64,000 bases of DNA from Bacteroides sp. OM05-12 (GTDB taxonomy: Bacteria; Bacteroidota; Bacteroidia; Bacteroidales; Bacteroidaceae), in assembly GCF_003438995.1 (NCBI RefSeq), contig NZ_QSUN01000005.1:124001-188000 (forward strand). The letters are read 5' to 3'. Position numbers and translations under genes: made by a program. Positions 17,362-26,586 of the stretch are shown one piece after another (position 1 is the stretch's first letter; each line of letters opens with the position of its first letter). The notes under the pieces are model-generated. The model was given only the letters and a program-made list of their open reading frames with translations, did not search any database and was not told the DNA's origin.

Positions 17362-18567
17362 ATGAAAGGTAAAAAGACTAATTCAAAGAAATTTGTTCTG
17401 ATATTTGCTGCTTTACTTTCAGCATTTGGACCATTTATGACTGATTTGTATTTGCCGGCTTTCCCTGAAATAAAAAACTATTTTGCAACAACAGCTTCGT
17501 TGGTTCAGTTAAGTCTTACATTCGGAATGATTGGGCTTGCCGGAGGCCAGTTAATTATTGGACCTTTAAGTGATAAATATGGTAGACGCTATCCATTGGT
17601 TTTATCATTGGTTATATTTGTAGTTTCTACAATCGTATGTTTGTTTAGCCGAACTATAGGGCTTTTTATTTTATTTCGTTTATTCCAAGGCCTTTCTGCT
17701 GCAGGAGGTGTGGTTATAGCCCGTTCAATAGTTGTAGATTTGTACGAAGGAAAAGAATTTAGTCATTTTTTTGCTTTGTTGAGTGGAGTACAAGGATTAG
17801 CACCGATAGTAGCTCCGGTAATAGGAGGAGCATTGCTTGAAATAACGAATTGGCAGGGAATTTATATGGTATTGTTATTAATAGGTGTAATAATATTGCT
17901 CATGTCAATGCGTTTTAGGGAATCTTTGTCTATGGAAAAGCGAGTTACAGGGAGCGTTATGGCAACTTTTGTCCGTTTCCGTTCAACAATTAAAAATAAA
18001 CGTTTTATTTGTTACGTATTAGTATTGTCATTCGCAATGAGTGTCATGTTTGCTTATATATCAGCTTCACCTTTTATTTTTCAGGTACACTATAACTTGA
18101 GTCCGATCATGTATAGTTATTGTTTTGCTTGTAATGCATTTGCTATAATGATAGGGAATCTGTTCGTCAGTCGCTTTTCCAGTGGACGGAAACCTCTTTT
18201 CATGGCAGCTATTTGTCTTCCGGTTGTAGCTATGGCAGTAGTTGTAGGCTTAGTTGGTAATTTTTCTATTTTTTATGTTGAGTTGATGCTTCTCCTGCTT
18301 TTATTTTTTGTGGGAATGATCTTTGCGTCTTCTACTGCTCTTGCATTGGATTCGGAACGTCAGAATACAGGAAATGCTTCAGCTATTTTGGGCTTTTCTC
18401 AATTTCTATTTGCTGGTTTGGTAGCCCCTCTTGTCGGAATAGGTAATGTACTTCATACTACGGGTTATGTTATTTTAATAGGAAGTTTCATTGTGTTGGA
18501 ACTTGTTTATCAATTGAGAGTACGGGATAAAAAGTCCGTTTTTTCTACAGTTCATTTAAAGGAATAA
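17362..18567 (+). CDS. Bcr/CflA family drug efflux MFS transporter
   Basis: The 401-residue protein has about twelve hydrophobic helices. The first loop carries GPFMTDLYLPAFPEIKNYF, typical of DHA1 Bcr/CflA transporters, and the motif A loop is GPLSDKYGRRYPL near residue 70. A proline- and glycine-rich helix 5 follows (GVQGLAPIVAPVIGGALLE), as in drug antiporters. It is the first gene of an operon with an RND pump, an unusual pairing that gives one regulator control of two export routes. The drug range is unknown. Confidence 0.88.
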   Translation: MKGKKTNSKKFVLIFAALLSAFGPFMTDLYLPAFPEIKNYFATTASLVQLSLTFGMIGLAGGQLIIGPLSDKYGRRYPLVLSLVIFVVSTIVCLFSRTIGLFILFRLFQGLSAAGGVVIARSIVVDLYEGKEFSHFFALLSGVQGLAPIVAPVIGGALLEITNWQGIYMVLLLIGVIILLMSMRFRESLSMEKRVTGSVMATFVRFRSTIKNKRFICYVLVLSFAMSVMFAYISASPFIFQVHYNLSPIMYSYCFACNAFAIMIGNLFVSRFSSGRKPLFMAAICLPVVAMAVVVGLVGNFSIFYVELMLLLLLFFVGMIFASSTALALDSERQNTGNASAILGFSQFLFAGLVAPLVGIGNVLHTTGYVILIGSFIVLELVYQLRVRDKKSVFSTVHLKE

Positions 18568-18597
18568 TCATATCATTTTAATTATATAAACAGACAA

Positions 18598-19719
18598 ATG
18601 AAAATTCAAGTATGTAAATTATGCCAGACGGCAATTGCCGTCTGTTGTTTTGTAGTGGCAGGATGCCGTCAGACAGCTCCGACAGTAGAAGATGCCGGGT
18701 ACGAAGTTATGACAGTAAAACCTACCGATAGAATATTAAAGAGCATTTATTCAGCAACGATTCGCGGACGTCAGGATATTGAGATTTATCCACAGGTTTC
18801 GGGATTTCTTACGAAAGTGTGTGTGAAAGAGGGGGAAAAAGTAAAACGTGGTGAAACATTGTTTATTATAGATCAGGTTGGTTATGAAGCGGCCTTGCAA
18901 ACGGCAAAGGCTAACGTGAATGCTGCTGAAGCAACATTAGCTACAGCACAATTAACATATGACAGCAAATTAGAACTCCATCGTCAGAATGTAGTTTCTG
19001 ATTTTGATCTTAGTACGGCAAAAAACTCTTTATTAACGGCAAAAGCACAGTTGGCGCAAATGAAAGCGCAAGAAATTAGTGCTCGTAATAATCTTTCATA
19101 TACGGTGATAAAAAGTCCGTCGGATGGGGTCGTGGGAACGTTACCTTATAGGGTAGGTGCTTTAGTTAGTGCCTCTTTGCCGGAAGCATTGACTACTGTT
19201 TCTGATAATTCAGATATGTATGTCTATTTTTCAATGACGGAAAACCAATTATTAGATCTTATTCGTCGTTACGGTTCTAAAGAAGAAGTCTTACAGGAAA
19301 TGCCTTCTATTGATTTATTACTGAATGATAAATCCGTTTATCAGGAAAAAGGGAACATTGAAACGATTAGTGGAGTGATTGACCGTTCTACGGGTACGGT
19401 AAGTCTGCGTGCCGTTTTTCCAAATAAGAATGGATTGTTGCATAGTGGTGGAGCCGGTAATGTTGTTATTCCGATACAAAAACAAAACTGTTTGGTTATT
19501 CCGCAGACGGCTGCATTTGAGGTCCAGGATAAGGTATTTATCTATAAAGTGGTAGATGGTAAGGCACAATCTATTCCTGTGAGTGTAACTCGTGTGAATG
19601 GCGGACAAGAATATATAGTAGAAGATGGGCTTGCTTCCGGCGATATTATTGTGACCGAAGGTGTAGGTTTACTTCGTGAAGGTATGCCCGTAAAGATAAA
19701 AGGAGGAGAGAGCAAATGA
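18598..19719 (+). CDS. RND efflux periplasmic adaptor lipoprotein
   Basis: The N-terminus has a lipobox ending VVAGC at about residue 22, so the protein is anchored to the inner membrane from the periplasm. The first lipoyl half (QVSGFLTKVCVKEGEKVKRGE) is followed by an alpha-hairpin (about 95-160), the second lipoyl half (VIKSPSDGVVGTLPYRVGALV), and beta-barrel and membrane-proximal domains. This is the AcrA/MexE layout. Its stop overlaps the pump gene start by four bases (ATGA), implying translational coupling. Confidence 0.92.
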   Translation: MKIQVCKLCQTAIAVCCFVVAGCRQTAPTVEDAGYEVMTVKPTDRILKSIYSATIRGRQDIEIYPQVSGFLTKVCVKEGEKVKRGETLFIIDQVGYEAALQTAKANVNAAEATLATAQLTYDSKLELHRQNVVSDFDLSTAKNSLLTAKAQLAQMKAQEISARNNLSYTVIKSPSDGVVGTLPYRVGALVSASLPEALTTVSDNSDMYVYFSMTENQLLDLIRRYGSKEEVLQEMPSIDLLLNDKSVYQEKGNIETISGVIDRSTGTVSLRAVFPNKNGLLHSGGAGNVVIPIQKQNCLVIPQTAAFEVQDKVFIYKVVDGKAQSIPVSVTRVNGGQEYIVEDGLASGDIIVTEGVGLLREGMPVKIKGGESK

Positions 19720-22700
19720 CATTAAGAACTTTTATCGAACGGCCCGTATTGTCGGCTGTCATTTCTATCTCAATTGTAGTAGTAGGCATCATTGGTTTGT
19801 TTAGTTTACCGGTAGAGCAATATCCGGATATTGCTCCACCGACAATTCAGGTAAGTACTACTTATTTTGGTGCTAGTGCCGAAACTTTGCAGAAGAGTGT
19901 TATTGCTCCGTTGGAGGAGGCTATTAATGGTGTGGAGAATATGACTTACATTACTTCCACTGCATCCAATGCCGGTACGGTTTCCATTACTGTGTATTTT
20001 AAGCAGGGTACGGATCCTGATATGGCAGCTGTGAATGTACAAAACCGCGTATCAAAGGCTACGGGGCAGCTTCCTGCTGAAGTGACACAGGTAGGTGTAA
20101 CTACCACTAAACGTCAGAGCAGTATGCTTCAAATCTTTTCTTTGTATAGTCCGGATAGCTCATACGATGAAAATTTCTTAGGTAACTATATCAGTATCAA
20201 TTTGAAACCTGAGATTCTCCGTATTTCAGGTGTTGGAGAATTGATGATTATGGGAGGTGATTATAGTATGCGCGTATGGATGAAGCCCGATGTTATGGCT
20301 CAATATAAACTGTCTCCGTCAGATGTAACAATTGCACTTGGAGAACAAAATATTGAATCGGCAACGGGATCGATGGGAGAAAACTCAAAAGAGACCTATC
20401 AATACACCATGAAATATAAGGGGCGTCTGGTTACGCCGGAAGAATTCGGCGAAATAATAATACGTTCTACTCCGGATGGTGAAGTACTGAAATTAAAAGA
20501 TATAGCCGATATAGAATTAGGAAAGGAAAGTTATGCTTATGTTGGTCAGACAAATGGTAAGCCGGGTATTTCATGTATGGTGTTTCAAACAGCAGGCTCT
20601 AATGCAACTGAAGTAAACAATGCCATAAATGATTTTTTGGAGGAAGCGCGTAAGGATTTACCTAAAGGTGTTGAAATAGTTCCGTTAATGAGTTCCAACG
20701 ATTTCCTTTACGCTTCTATTCATGAAGTAGTCAAAACCTTGCTTGAAGCAATTTTGTTGGTGATTCTCATTGTTTATATCTTTTTGCAAGATGTTCGTTC
20801 TACTTTGATCCCGTTGGTAGGTATAATTGTTTCGCTGGTCGGTACGTTTGCTTTTATGGCCGTTGCCGGGTTCAGTATTAACCTGATTACATTATTTGCA
20901 CTTGTTTTAGTAATCGGTACGGTAGTGGATGATGCCATTGTAGTGGTAGAGGCGGTACAAGCCAGGTTTGATGTGGGGTACAGATCTTCTTACATGGCAA
21001 GTATAGATGCAATGAAAGGCATCAGTTCCGCTATTATTTCGTCATCATTGGTGTTTATGGCAGTGTTTATTCCCGTATCGTTTATGACTGGTACTTCGGG
21101 TACATTTTATACCCAGTTTGGTTTGACAATGGCTGTTGCCGTTGGAATTTCTGCTGTTAATGCTTTGACATTGAGTCCGGCTCTATGCGCTTTGTTACTA
21201 AGACCATATATTGATGAAAATGGAAAAGAGAAAAATAACTTTGCAGCTCGTTTCCGTAAAGCATTTAATGCCGCCTTTGGAGTGATTATAGAGAAATATA
21301 AATATTGTGTATTGTTCTTTATCAAACGCCGTTGGTTAACTTGGTCATTATTAGTCTGTTCTCTTGTGATTTTGACACTATTGATGCGGAGTACAAAGAG
21401 TGGGTTAGTACCGGATGAGGATCAGGGAGTTGTCTTTGTTAATGTAAGTACAGCTGCCGGGAATTCATTGGCGACAACAGATAGAGTAATGACTCGTATA
21501 GAAGAACGTATTAAAAATATTCCGCAAGTGAAAGCTTATTCTAAAGTAGCGGGATACGGTTTGTTGGCAGGTCAGGGTAATTCATTCGGTATGTTCATCC
21601 TGAAACTGAAACCTTGGGATGAACGCCCGGACAAGGAAGATGCGGTTCAGACTGTTATCGGACAAATCTATGGGCGGACGGCAGATATAAAAGATGCTTC
21701 TGTGTTTGCGATTGCTCCGGGTATGATTCCGGGATACGGTATGGGAAATGCGTTGGAAATGCATATGCAAGACAAAACTGATGGTGATCTGACAACTTTC
21801 TTCAATACTACTCAACAGTATTTGGCTGTTCTGCGTGAACGTCCTGAGATTGCGATGGCATATTCTACTTTTAGTATTAACTATCCACAATGGATGGTAG
21901 AAGTTGATGCTTCGAAATGTAAACGTGCGGGAGTGACCCCTGATGCTGTATTGGGTACGCTTTCCGGTTATTATGGGGGACAATATGTTTCTAACTTCAA
22001 TCGTTTTTCAAAAGTCTATCGTGTGATGATTCAAGCAGCTCCCGAATATCGTTTGGATGAGGCTTCTTTGAATAATACTTTTGTGAAGGTCGGCAATGAA
22101 ATGGCACCGCTTAGTCAGTTTATAACATTGACCAGGGTATATGGTGCAGAAACTTTAAGTCGCTTTAATATGTATAATTCGATAGCGGTCAATGCCATGC
22201 CGGCGGACGGATATAGTTCAGGTGATGCCATCAAAGCGGTGAAGGAAGTAGCCGGGACATCTTTGCCAAAGGGGTATAGTTTCGATTTCGGTGGCATCAC
22301 CCGTGAGGAAAATCAACAAGGTAGCGGAACTACAATTATAATCTTCGCAATCTGTATTCTGATGATCTATTTAATTTTAAGTGCTCTTTACGAGAGCTTT
22401 ATCATTCCGTTTGCTGTTATTCTGAGTGTGCCTTGCGGATTAATGGGAACTTTTCTTTTTGCTAAAATGTTTGGGTTAGAAAACAATATCTATTTGCAAA
22501 CAGGATTGATTATGTTGATAGGTTTGTTGGCAAAGACGGCTATCTTACTTACCGAATATGCAGCTGAACGCCGTGCGGCAGGTATGGGGTTAATTTCTGC
22601 TGCTCTTAGTGCTGCCAAAGCTCGTTTGCGCCCTATTCTGATGACTGCGTTGACTATGATATTCGGTTTGTTGCCATTGATGGTTTCAAGTGGGGTAGGA

Positions 22701-22913
22701 GCCAATGGTAACCGTTCATTGGGTACAGGTACTGTCGGTGGTATGGTTATCGGTACGTTGGCTTTACTCTTTATTGTTCCTTCATTATTTGTAGTTTTTC
22801 AATATTTACAGGAAAAAGTTCGTCCGGTTCATATAAACGAACATCCGGATTGGGAGATACAGGTAGAAAAAGAAAAGAGTGAACAGGAGAAAAAAGAAGT
22901 CGGTAAAAAATAA
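19716..22913 (+). CDS. RND multidrug efflux permease, HAE1 type
   Basis: The 1065-residue inner-membrane pump has the AcrB fold: twelve helices, two large periplasmic loops, an N-terminal FIERPVLSAVISISIVVVG, and the proton-relay aspartates in TVVDDAIVVVEA near residue 405. The helix-10 region carries LLAKTAILLTEYA, where AcrB has its conserved lysine. The charged C-terminal tail (EKEKSEQEKKEVGKK) is longer than in AcrB. The trimer would take drugs from the periplasm and outer leaflet and pass them to the neighbouring TolC-like channel. Confidence 0.94.
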   Translation: MTLRTFIERPVLSAVISISIVVVGIIGLFSLPVEQYPDIAPPTIQVSTTYFGASAETLQKSVIAPLEEAINGVENMTYITSTASNAGTVSITVYFKQGTDPDMAAVNVQNRVSKATGQLPAEVTQVGVTTTKRQSSMLQIFSLYSPDSSYDENFLGNYISINLKPEILRISGVGELMIMGGDYSMRVWMKPDVMAQYKLSPSDVTIALGEQNIESATGSMGENSKETYQYTMKYKGRLVTPEEFGEIIIRSTPDGEVLKLKDIADIELGKESYAYVGQTNGKPGISCMVFQTAGSNATEVNNAINDFLEEARKDLPKGVEIVPLMSSNDFLYASIHEVVKTLLEAILLVILIVYIFLQDVRSTLIPLVGIIVSLVGTFAFMAVAGFSINLITLFALVLVIGTVVDDAIVVVEAVQARFDVGYRSSYMASIDAMKGISSAIISSSLVFMAVFIPVSFMTGTSGTFYTQFGLTMAVAVGISAVNALTLSPALCALLLRPYIDENGKEKNNFAARFRKAFNAAFGVIIEKYKYCVLFFIKRRWLTWSLLVCSLVILTLLMRSTKSGLVPDEDQGVVFVNVSTAAGNSLATTDRVMTRIEERIKNIPQVKAYSKVAGYGLLAGQGNSFGMFILKLKPWDERPDKEDAVQTVIGQIYGRTADIKDASVFAIAPGMIPGYGMGNALEMHMQDKTDGDLTTFFNTTQQYLAVLRERPEIAMAYSTFSINYPQWMVEVDASKCKRAGVTPDAVLGTLSGYYGGQYVSNFNRFSKVYRVMIQAAPEYRLDEASLNNTFVKVGNEMAPLSQFITLTRVYGAETLSRFNMYNSIAVNAMPADGYSSGDAIKAVKEVAGTSLPKGYSFDFGGITREENQQGSGTTIIIFAICILMIYLILSALYESFIIPFAVILSVPCGLMGTFLFAKMFGLENNIYLQTGLIMLIGLLAKTAILLTEYAAERRAAGMGLISAALSAAKARLRPILMTALTMIFGLLPLMVSSGVGANGNRSLGTGTVGGMVIGTLALLFIVPSLFVVFQYLQEKVRPVHINEHPDWEIQVEKEKSEQEKKEVGKK

Positions 22914-22935
22914 TATTCATAGATAAATAGCAAGT

Positions 22936-24303
22936 ATGAAAAGAATAATCATATTATCTGTCGCAGCCCTTATTATGAGTGGTTGCGGCATCCATACCAA
23001 ATATAAATCGGTGACGGAAGTACCTAAAGAACTTTATGGAAATACTGATTCCATAGTTGTGGCAGATACGACAAATTTCGGTAACCTTAGTTGGCGTGAC
23101 GTATTTACAGACCCATATTTACAGGCATTGATAGATACAGGATTGCAACGTAATACTGACTTGCAGACTGCTCATCTGCGTGTGAAAGAGGCGGAAGCTG
23201 CATTATTGTCGGCTAAACTTTCTTTTTTACCATCTCTTTCGTTTGCACCGGAAGGCTCGATCAGTAGTTTTAATCATAGTAATACAACAAAGACTTACAC
23301 CTTGCCTGTATCTGCAAGTTGGGAGATTGATGTATTCGGTCGGCTTGCAAATGCAAAACGTAGTTCCAAAGCTGCTTATCTGCAAAGTAAAGAATATATG
23401 CTTGCCGTACAAACCCAACTGATTTCCGGGATAGCTAATACTTATTATACATTGTTGATGCTTGATGCGCAACTGGAAATAACGGAAGCTACTGAGGTTA
23501 ATTGGAAAGAAAGTGTAAGGACTACCCGTGCCATGAAAGCTGCAGGAATGGTGACAGAGGCAGCATTGGCACAAACGGAAGCTACATATTATAGTATTCA
23601 TACAACATTATTGGACTTGAAAGAACAGATTAATCAAACGGAAAATTGTTTGTCTTTACTTTTAGCTGATGTTCCTCATTGTGTGCAACGTGGGAGGTTG
23701 GATAATCAGCAATTGCCACGACAATTCTCTGTCGGTATTCCTGTGCAAATGCTTACTAATCGTCCGGATGTAAAAAGTGCAGAACTTTCTCTTGCACAAG
23801 CTTTTTATACGACTAATGCTGCCCGTTCCGCTTTTTATCCGGCGCTGACTTTGGGCGGAACTTTAGGGTGGACCAATTCTGCCGGTTCGATGATTGTCAA
23901 TCCCGGAAAGTTAATTATGACTGCTTTTGCTTCATTGACTCAGCCTTTATTTAACCGTGGAAAGAATATTGCACAGTTAAAAATAGCGAAAGCACAACAG
24001 GAAGAGGCTAAATTGGCTTTTCTGCAAACCTTGCTTAATGCCGGTAGTGAAGTTAACAATGCATTGACACAATATCAGACAGCCTGTAGTAAATCCGAGT
24101 ATTTCGCTAAACAAATAGCATCATTGGAAACAGCTACCCACAGTACGAAATTGCTGATGAAACATGGAACAACTACCTATCTTGAGGTCTTGACGGCACA
24201 GCAAAGTTTACTTAGTGCGCAGTTAAGTCAGGTTGCTAACCGTTTTGCAGAGATTCAGGGAGTGATAAACCTCTATCAGGCACTTGGTGGCGGAAGAAAG
24301 TAA
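22936..24303 (+). CDS. TolC/OprM-like outer membrane efflux lipoprotein
   Basis: A lipobox (LIMSGCG, Cys at about residue 17) precedes a 455-residue NodT/OprM-type factor with two outer-membrane-factor repeats. Conserved features include DPYLQALIDTGLQRNTDLQTA, SWEIDVFGRLANAKR near 135 and NRPDVKSAELSLAQA near 275. It closes the operon MFS-adaptor-pump-channel, so one transcript makes a complete tripartite pump. The transcript probably ends at the strong hairpin at 24778-24830, beyond an interspersed repeat. Confidence 0.93.
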   Translation: MKRIIILSVAALIMSGCGIHTKYKSVTEVPKELYGNTDSIVVADTTNFGNLSWRDVFTDPYLQALIDTGLQRNTDLQTAHLRVKEAEAALLSAKLSFLPSLSFAPEGSISSFNHSNTTKTYTLPVSASWEIDVFGRLANAKRSSKAAYLQSKEYMLAVQTQLISGIANTYYTLLMLDAQLEITEATEVNWKESVRTTRAMKAAGMVTEAALAQTEATYYSIHTTLLDLKEQINQTENCLSLLLADVPHCVQRGRLDNQQLPRQFSVGIPVQMLTNRPDVKSAELSLAQAFYTTNAARSAFYPALTLGGTLGWTNSAGSMIVNPGKLIMTAFASLTQPLFNRGKNIAQLKIAKAQQEEAKLAFLQTLLNAGSEVNNALTQYQTACSKSEYFAKQIASLETATHSTKLLMKHGTTTYLEVLTAQQSLLSAQLSQVANRFAEIQGVINLYQALGGGRK

Positions 24304-24311
24304 CTAAATAA

Positions 24312-24788
24312 CTAAAGCTACGCTCACCCGATAATTATTTGGGATAGTAAAATCTGTTTTCAGCATACGGTCGATTGATGGCAAACTCCTATCGTTTGCA
24401 GACAATCGACCGTATCTTTGTCTACAAACGTCTTGATGTTTTTTTCAATCAACCTGATGTTTTTAAAAAACATCAAGGTGTTTATAAGTGAAATACAGTG
24501 TAAAAAACGAATTACTCTCAAATAACCTTCAATCTTTCAGTTTACGAATTTAGGTTTGATTATCAGTGCGTTATCCTGAACCATCTTTAGAAAAAAGGTT
24601 CAGCCGATAATGAATGATGAGTATATCTGCTGAATGATTCCATCTTTCAGGATAACTCATTCAGTATCAATATAAAATTGGTAAACTGAAGGATGAAGCT
24701 TACAGGTAATTGTTGCACTGAGAGTATACAAAAAAAGGGATATCTGTGTTCATCCCCTATAAATATCGGGTGAGCCTAAAGCTACGCT
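24312..24788. repeat. 13-bp direct repeat and 11-bp inverted repeat bracketing element copy 1
   Basis: CTAAAGCTACGCT occurs at 24312-24324 and again at 24776-24788. CTCACCCGATA (24323-24333) is the exact inverse of TATCGGGTGAG (24764-24774). The repeats bracket interspersed element copy 1 and look like an insertion footprint. No transposase gene is present. Confidence 0.75.
24364..24763 (+). repeat. Interspersed structured element, copy 1 (long)
   Basis: This fills the 548-base gap between the converging channel gene and alkaline phosphatase gene. Module A has arm CATACGGTCGATTG (24364-24377), a 25-nt loop, and CAATCGACCGTAT (24403-24415), then a hairpin around CCTGATGTTTTT/AAAACATCAAGG near 24453-24477. 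Module B is closed by CTTTCAGTTTAC (24534-24545) and GTAAACTGAAGG (24681-24692). Inside it GTTATCCTGA (24570-24579) pairs with TCAGGATAAC (24647-24656), or alternatively CTGAACC (24576-24582) pairs with GGTTCAG (24597-24603). The loop of module A is inverted relative to copies 2, 3 and 5. No protein is encoded. Confidence 0.85.
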
Positions 24789-24830
24789 GTACAACATGAT
24801 TTATTTGATTGTACAGCGTAGCTTTTTATT
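24778..24830. terminator. Strong bidirectional terminator
   Basis: AAAGCTACGCTGTACAA (24778-24794) pairs perfectly over 17 bp with TTGTACAGCGTAGCTTT (24809-24825), followed by a T-rich run. It separates the efflux operon from the converging alkaline phosphatase gene. Confidence 0.85.
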
Positions 24831-24851
24831 TATTATAGATAATAGCAATGT

Positions 24852-26267
24852 TTAATATCCGGCAGCTTTTGATATGAATTTTGGAATATCGGTGTTATCG
24901 ATTCTTCCGTGAAATTGTTCAGCGCCTACTCCGATAGCGAATACCGGTACATATCCATCGGAATGACCTCCACTGGTCCAGCCAACCAAAGCTATGTCGT
25001 TCAGAATCTCTTTTGCCAAAGCAGCCATAGGCTCATCTTTGAAATATTCGCTTTCTTTCATTTTAACTTCTTTTCCGGAAAAAGAGTGTTGATACTCTTC
25101 TTTCAAAAGTTGTTCCTGTTTTTCATTTAAAGTAATAGCATCCCAGAATCCCATATTTTCTTTGAGTAATGCTTGAATATCTTCCCAGGAAACTTGATTC
25201 TTTTTGTTCTTTCTTAATTCATTAATCTTTTTGGAAAGTGCTTCTTGTGATATTTTCTGATTAGCCAATGCCTTTAGGTTTAATTTATAAGGACCTTTCC
25301 CAAGAACGATTCCTCCGGTTTCATGATCGGCAGTGATAACGATAAGTGTTTCATCGGGATGCTTTTGGTAAAAATCGTATGCCAGTTTGACGGCGTTATC
25401 CATATCTATTACTTCTTGGAATACAGTTGCTGCGTCATTACTATGACATGCCCAATCTATTTTTCCGCCTTCTACCATGAGAAAGAATCCCTTATCTTCA
25501 CCTTTGGTAAGGAATCGTATCGCACTTTCCGTAATTTGTGAAAGAGTCAAGTCATCAGCTTTACGATCAATAGCAAAAGGCAAGCTGGCATTGTCTTTTC
25601 CATCCTTTTGCATCAGAATCATTTTATCTGTTTGCTGGCATTTCATGTTAAATTCGTCAAAACCTTTGGTTATGGTATAACCGGACTTGTCAAATAAAGT
25701 ATAGATGTTTTCAGCATTTTTATCTTTTTTGCCGGTTGGTTGAAGAAAACCTGAGCCTGCATAAAAGTCAAAACCGGCTTTAGGCAAATCGGTTGCTATT
25801 TCATAATACATTTTTCTGCTTGGTTGGTGGGCATAGAACGCTGCAGGCGTGGCATGGTCAATGCTGACACTTGTTGTAATACCGACTCTTCTTCCGGCTT
25901 CTTTTGCTTTAACTGCAATGCTATATATGTTAGTAGTGTCTTCGTTTACACCGATTGCGCTATTATAGGTTTTTTCCCCTGTGGCAAGGGCTGTACCTCC
26001 GGCTGCGGAGTCGGTAACTCCATTGGTTGCAGAGAAAGAAGTAGCCATTGTAGCCATTGGGAAACTGGCAAAGCATAAAGGAACTGTTCCTATTTTTCCT
26101 TGAAGTTCTCCCAAATACATTTCTGTACCATTTACTTGGTTCACACCCATACCATCACCAATAAAGTAAAATACGTATTTAGCTTGCTTGCCTTGAGCAA
26201 CTCCTGCTGTTGTAAAGCTGAAAAATGCAATGAATGCAAATGCCAGCACATAAAATCTTCTTTTCAT
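24852..26267 (-). CDS. Periplasmic alkaline phosphatase
   Basis: The 471-residue protein has a signal peptide ending near AQGKQ. It shows all core alkaline phosphatase motifs: YFIGDGMGVNQ (metal Asp), TDSAAGGTALATG with the nucleophile Ser near residue 87, DHATPAAFYAHQ near 138, EGGKIDWACHSND near 265, ITADHETGG near 320, and TSGGHSDGYVP near 433. It should release phosphate from monoesters in the periplasm. It is monocistronic and lies far from the pst genes at 49-52 kb; shared phosphate control is plausible but no Pho-box can be recognised in this phylum. Confidence 0.93.
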   Translation of the reverse strand: MKRRFYVLAFAFIAFFSFTTAGVAQGKQAKYVFYFIGDGMGVNQVNGTEMYLGELQGKIGTVPLCFASFPMATMATSFSATNGVTDSAAGGTALATGEKTYNSAIGVNEDTTNIYSIAVKAKEAGRRVGITTSVSIDHATPAAFYAHQPSRKMYYEIATDLPKAGFDFYAGSGFLQPTGKKDKNAENIYTLFDKSGYTITKGFDEFNMKCQQTDKMILMQKDGKDNASLPFAIDRKADDLTLSQITESAIRFLTKGEDKGFFLMVEGGKIDWACHSNDAATVFQEVIDMDNAVKLAYDFYQKHPDETLIVITADHETGGIVLGKGPYKLNLKALANQKISQEALSKKINELRKNKKNQVSWEDIQALLKENMGFWDAITLNEKQEQLLKEEYQHSFSGKEVKMKESEYFKDEPMAALAKEILNDIALVGWTSGGHSDGYVPVFAIGVGAEQFHGRIDNTDIPKFISKAAGY

Positions 26268-26321
26268 TTAATATGGTTTTATATTCTTTGGGGACAAAGG
26301 TCGTAAAAACGTTTGAAATAG

Positions 26322-26579
26322 TTATTTCATTCGTTTTAAAAAAGCTTTAACTCGTCTCATGATTTTAATTCCTGTCATAACGCCGTCAAATATGGCCAAA
26401 CCGGTATTGAAACTTTGCATGATAGGATGGGCGGCTTTTTCAGTGGGGGTAGGAGCAAATGTCTTTTTTACAGATGAGATAATCACACTTCTTTGTTTCT
26501 CTATTTGCAGACGGAGCGCTTCTTTACGCTTGCCGATTTCTTCCAAAGTGATTGTTTTCTGTTGAGTCGTATTATCCAT
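26322..26579 (-). CDS. Small hypothetical protein of YtxH/holin-like unit
   Basis: An 85-residue basic protein (MDNTTQQKTITLEEIGKRKE) with an N-terminal helix rich in charged residues, and a weakly hydrophobic segment (GLAIFDGVMTGIKIMRRV) before a basic end. The frame extends to an ATG at 26603 that would overlap the preceding gene; the ATG at 26579 leaves a 7-base gap and is preferred. It is the third gene of a conserved Bacteroides cluster with the holin-like and YtxH proteins. Function is unknown, and an envelope-stress role for the unit is a guess. Confidence 0.65.
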   Translation of the reverse strand: MDNTTQQKTITLEEIGKRKEALRLQIEKQRSVIISSVKKTFAPTPTEKAAHPIMQSFNTGLAIFDGVMTGIKIMRRVKAFLKRMK

Positions 26580-26586
26580 AATCCGT

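Noticed and set aside
24312..24788. Complete insertion sequence
   Set aside because: There is no open frame of useful length between the repeats, so no transposase. It is kept only as a possible non-autonomous insertion.
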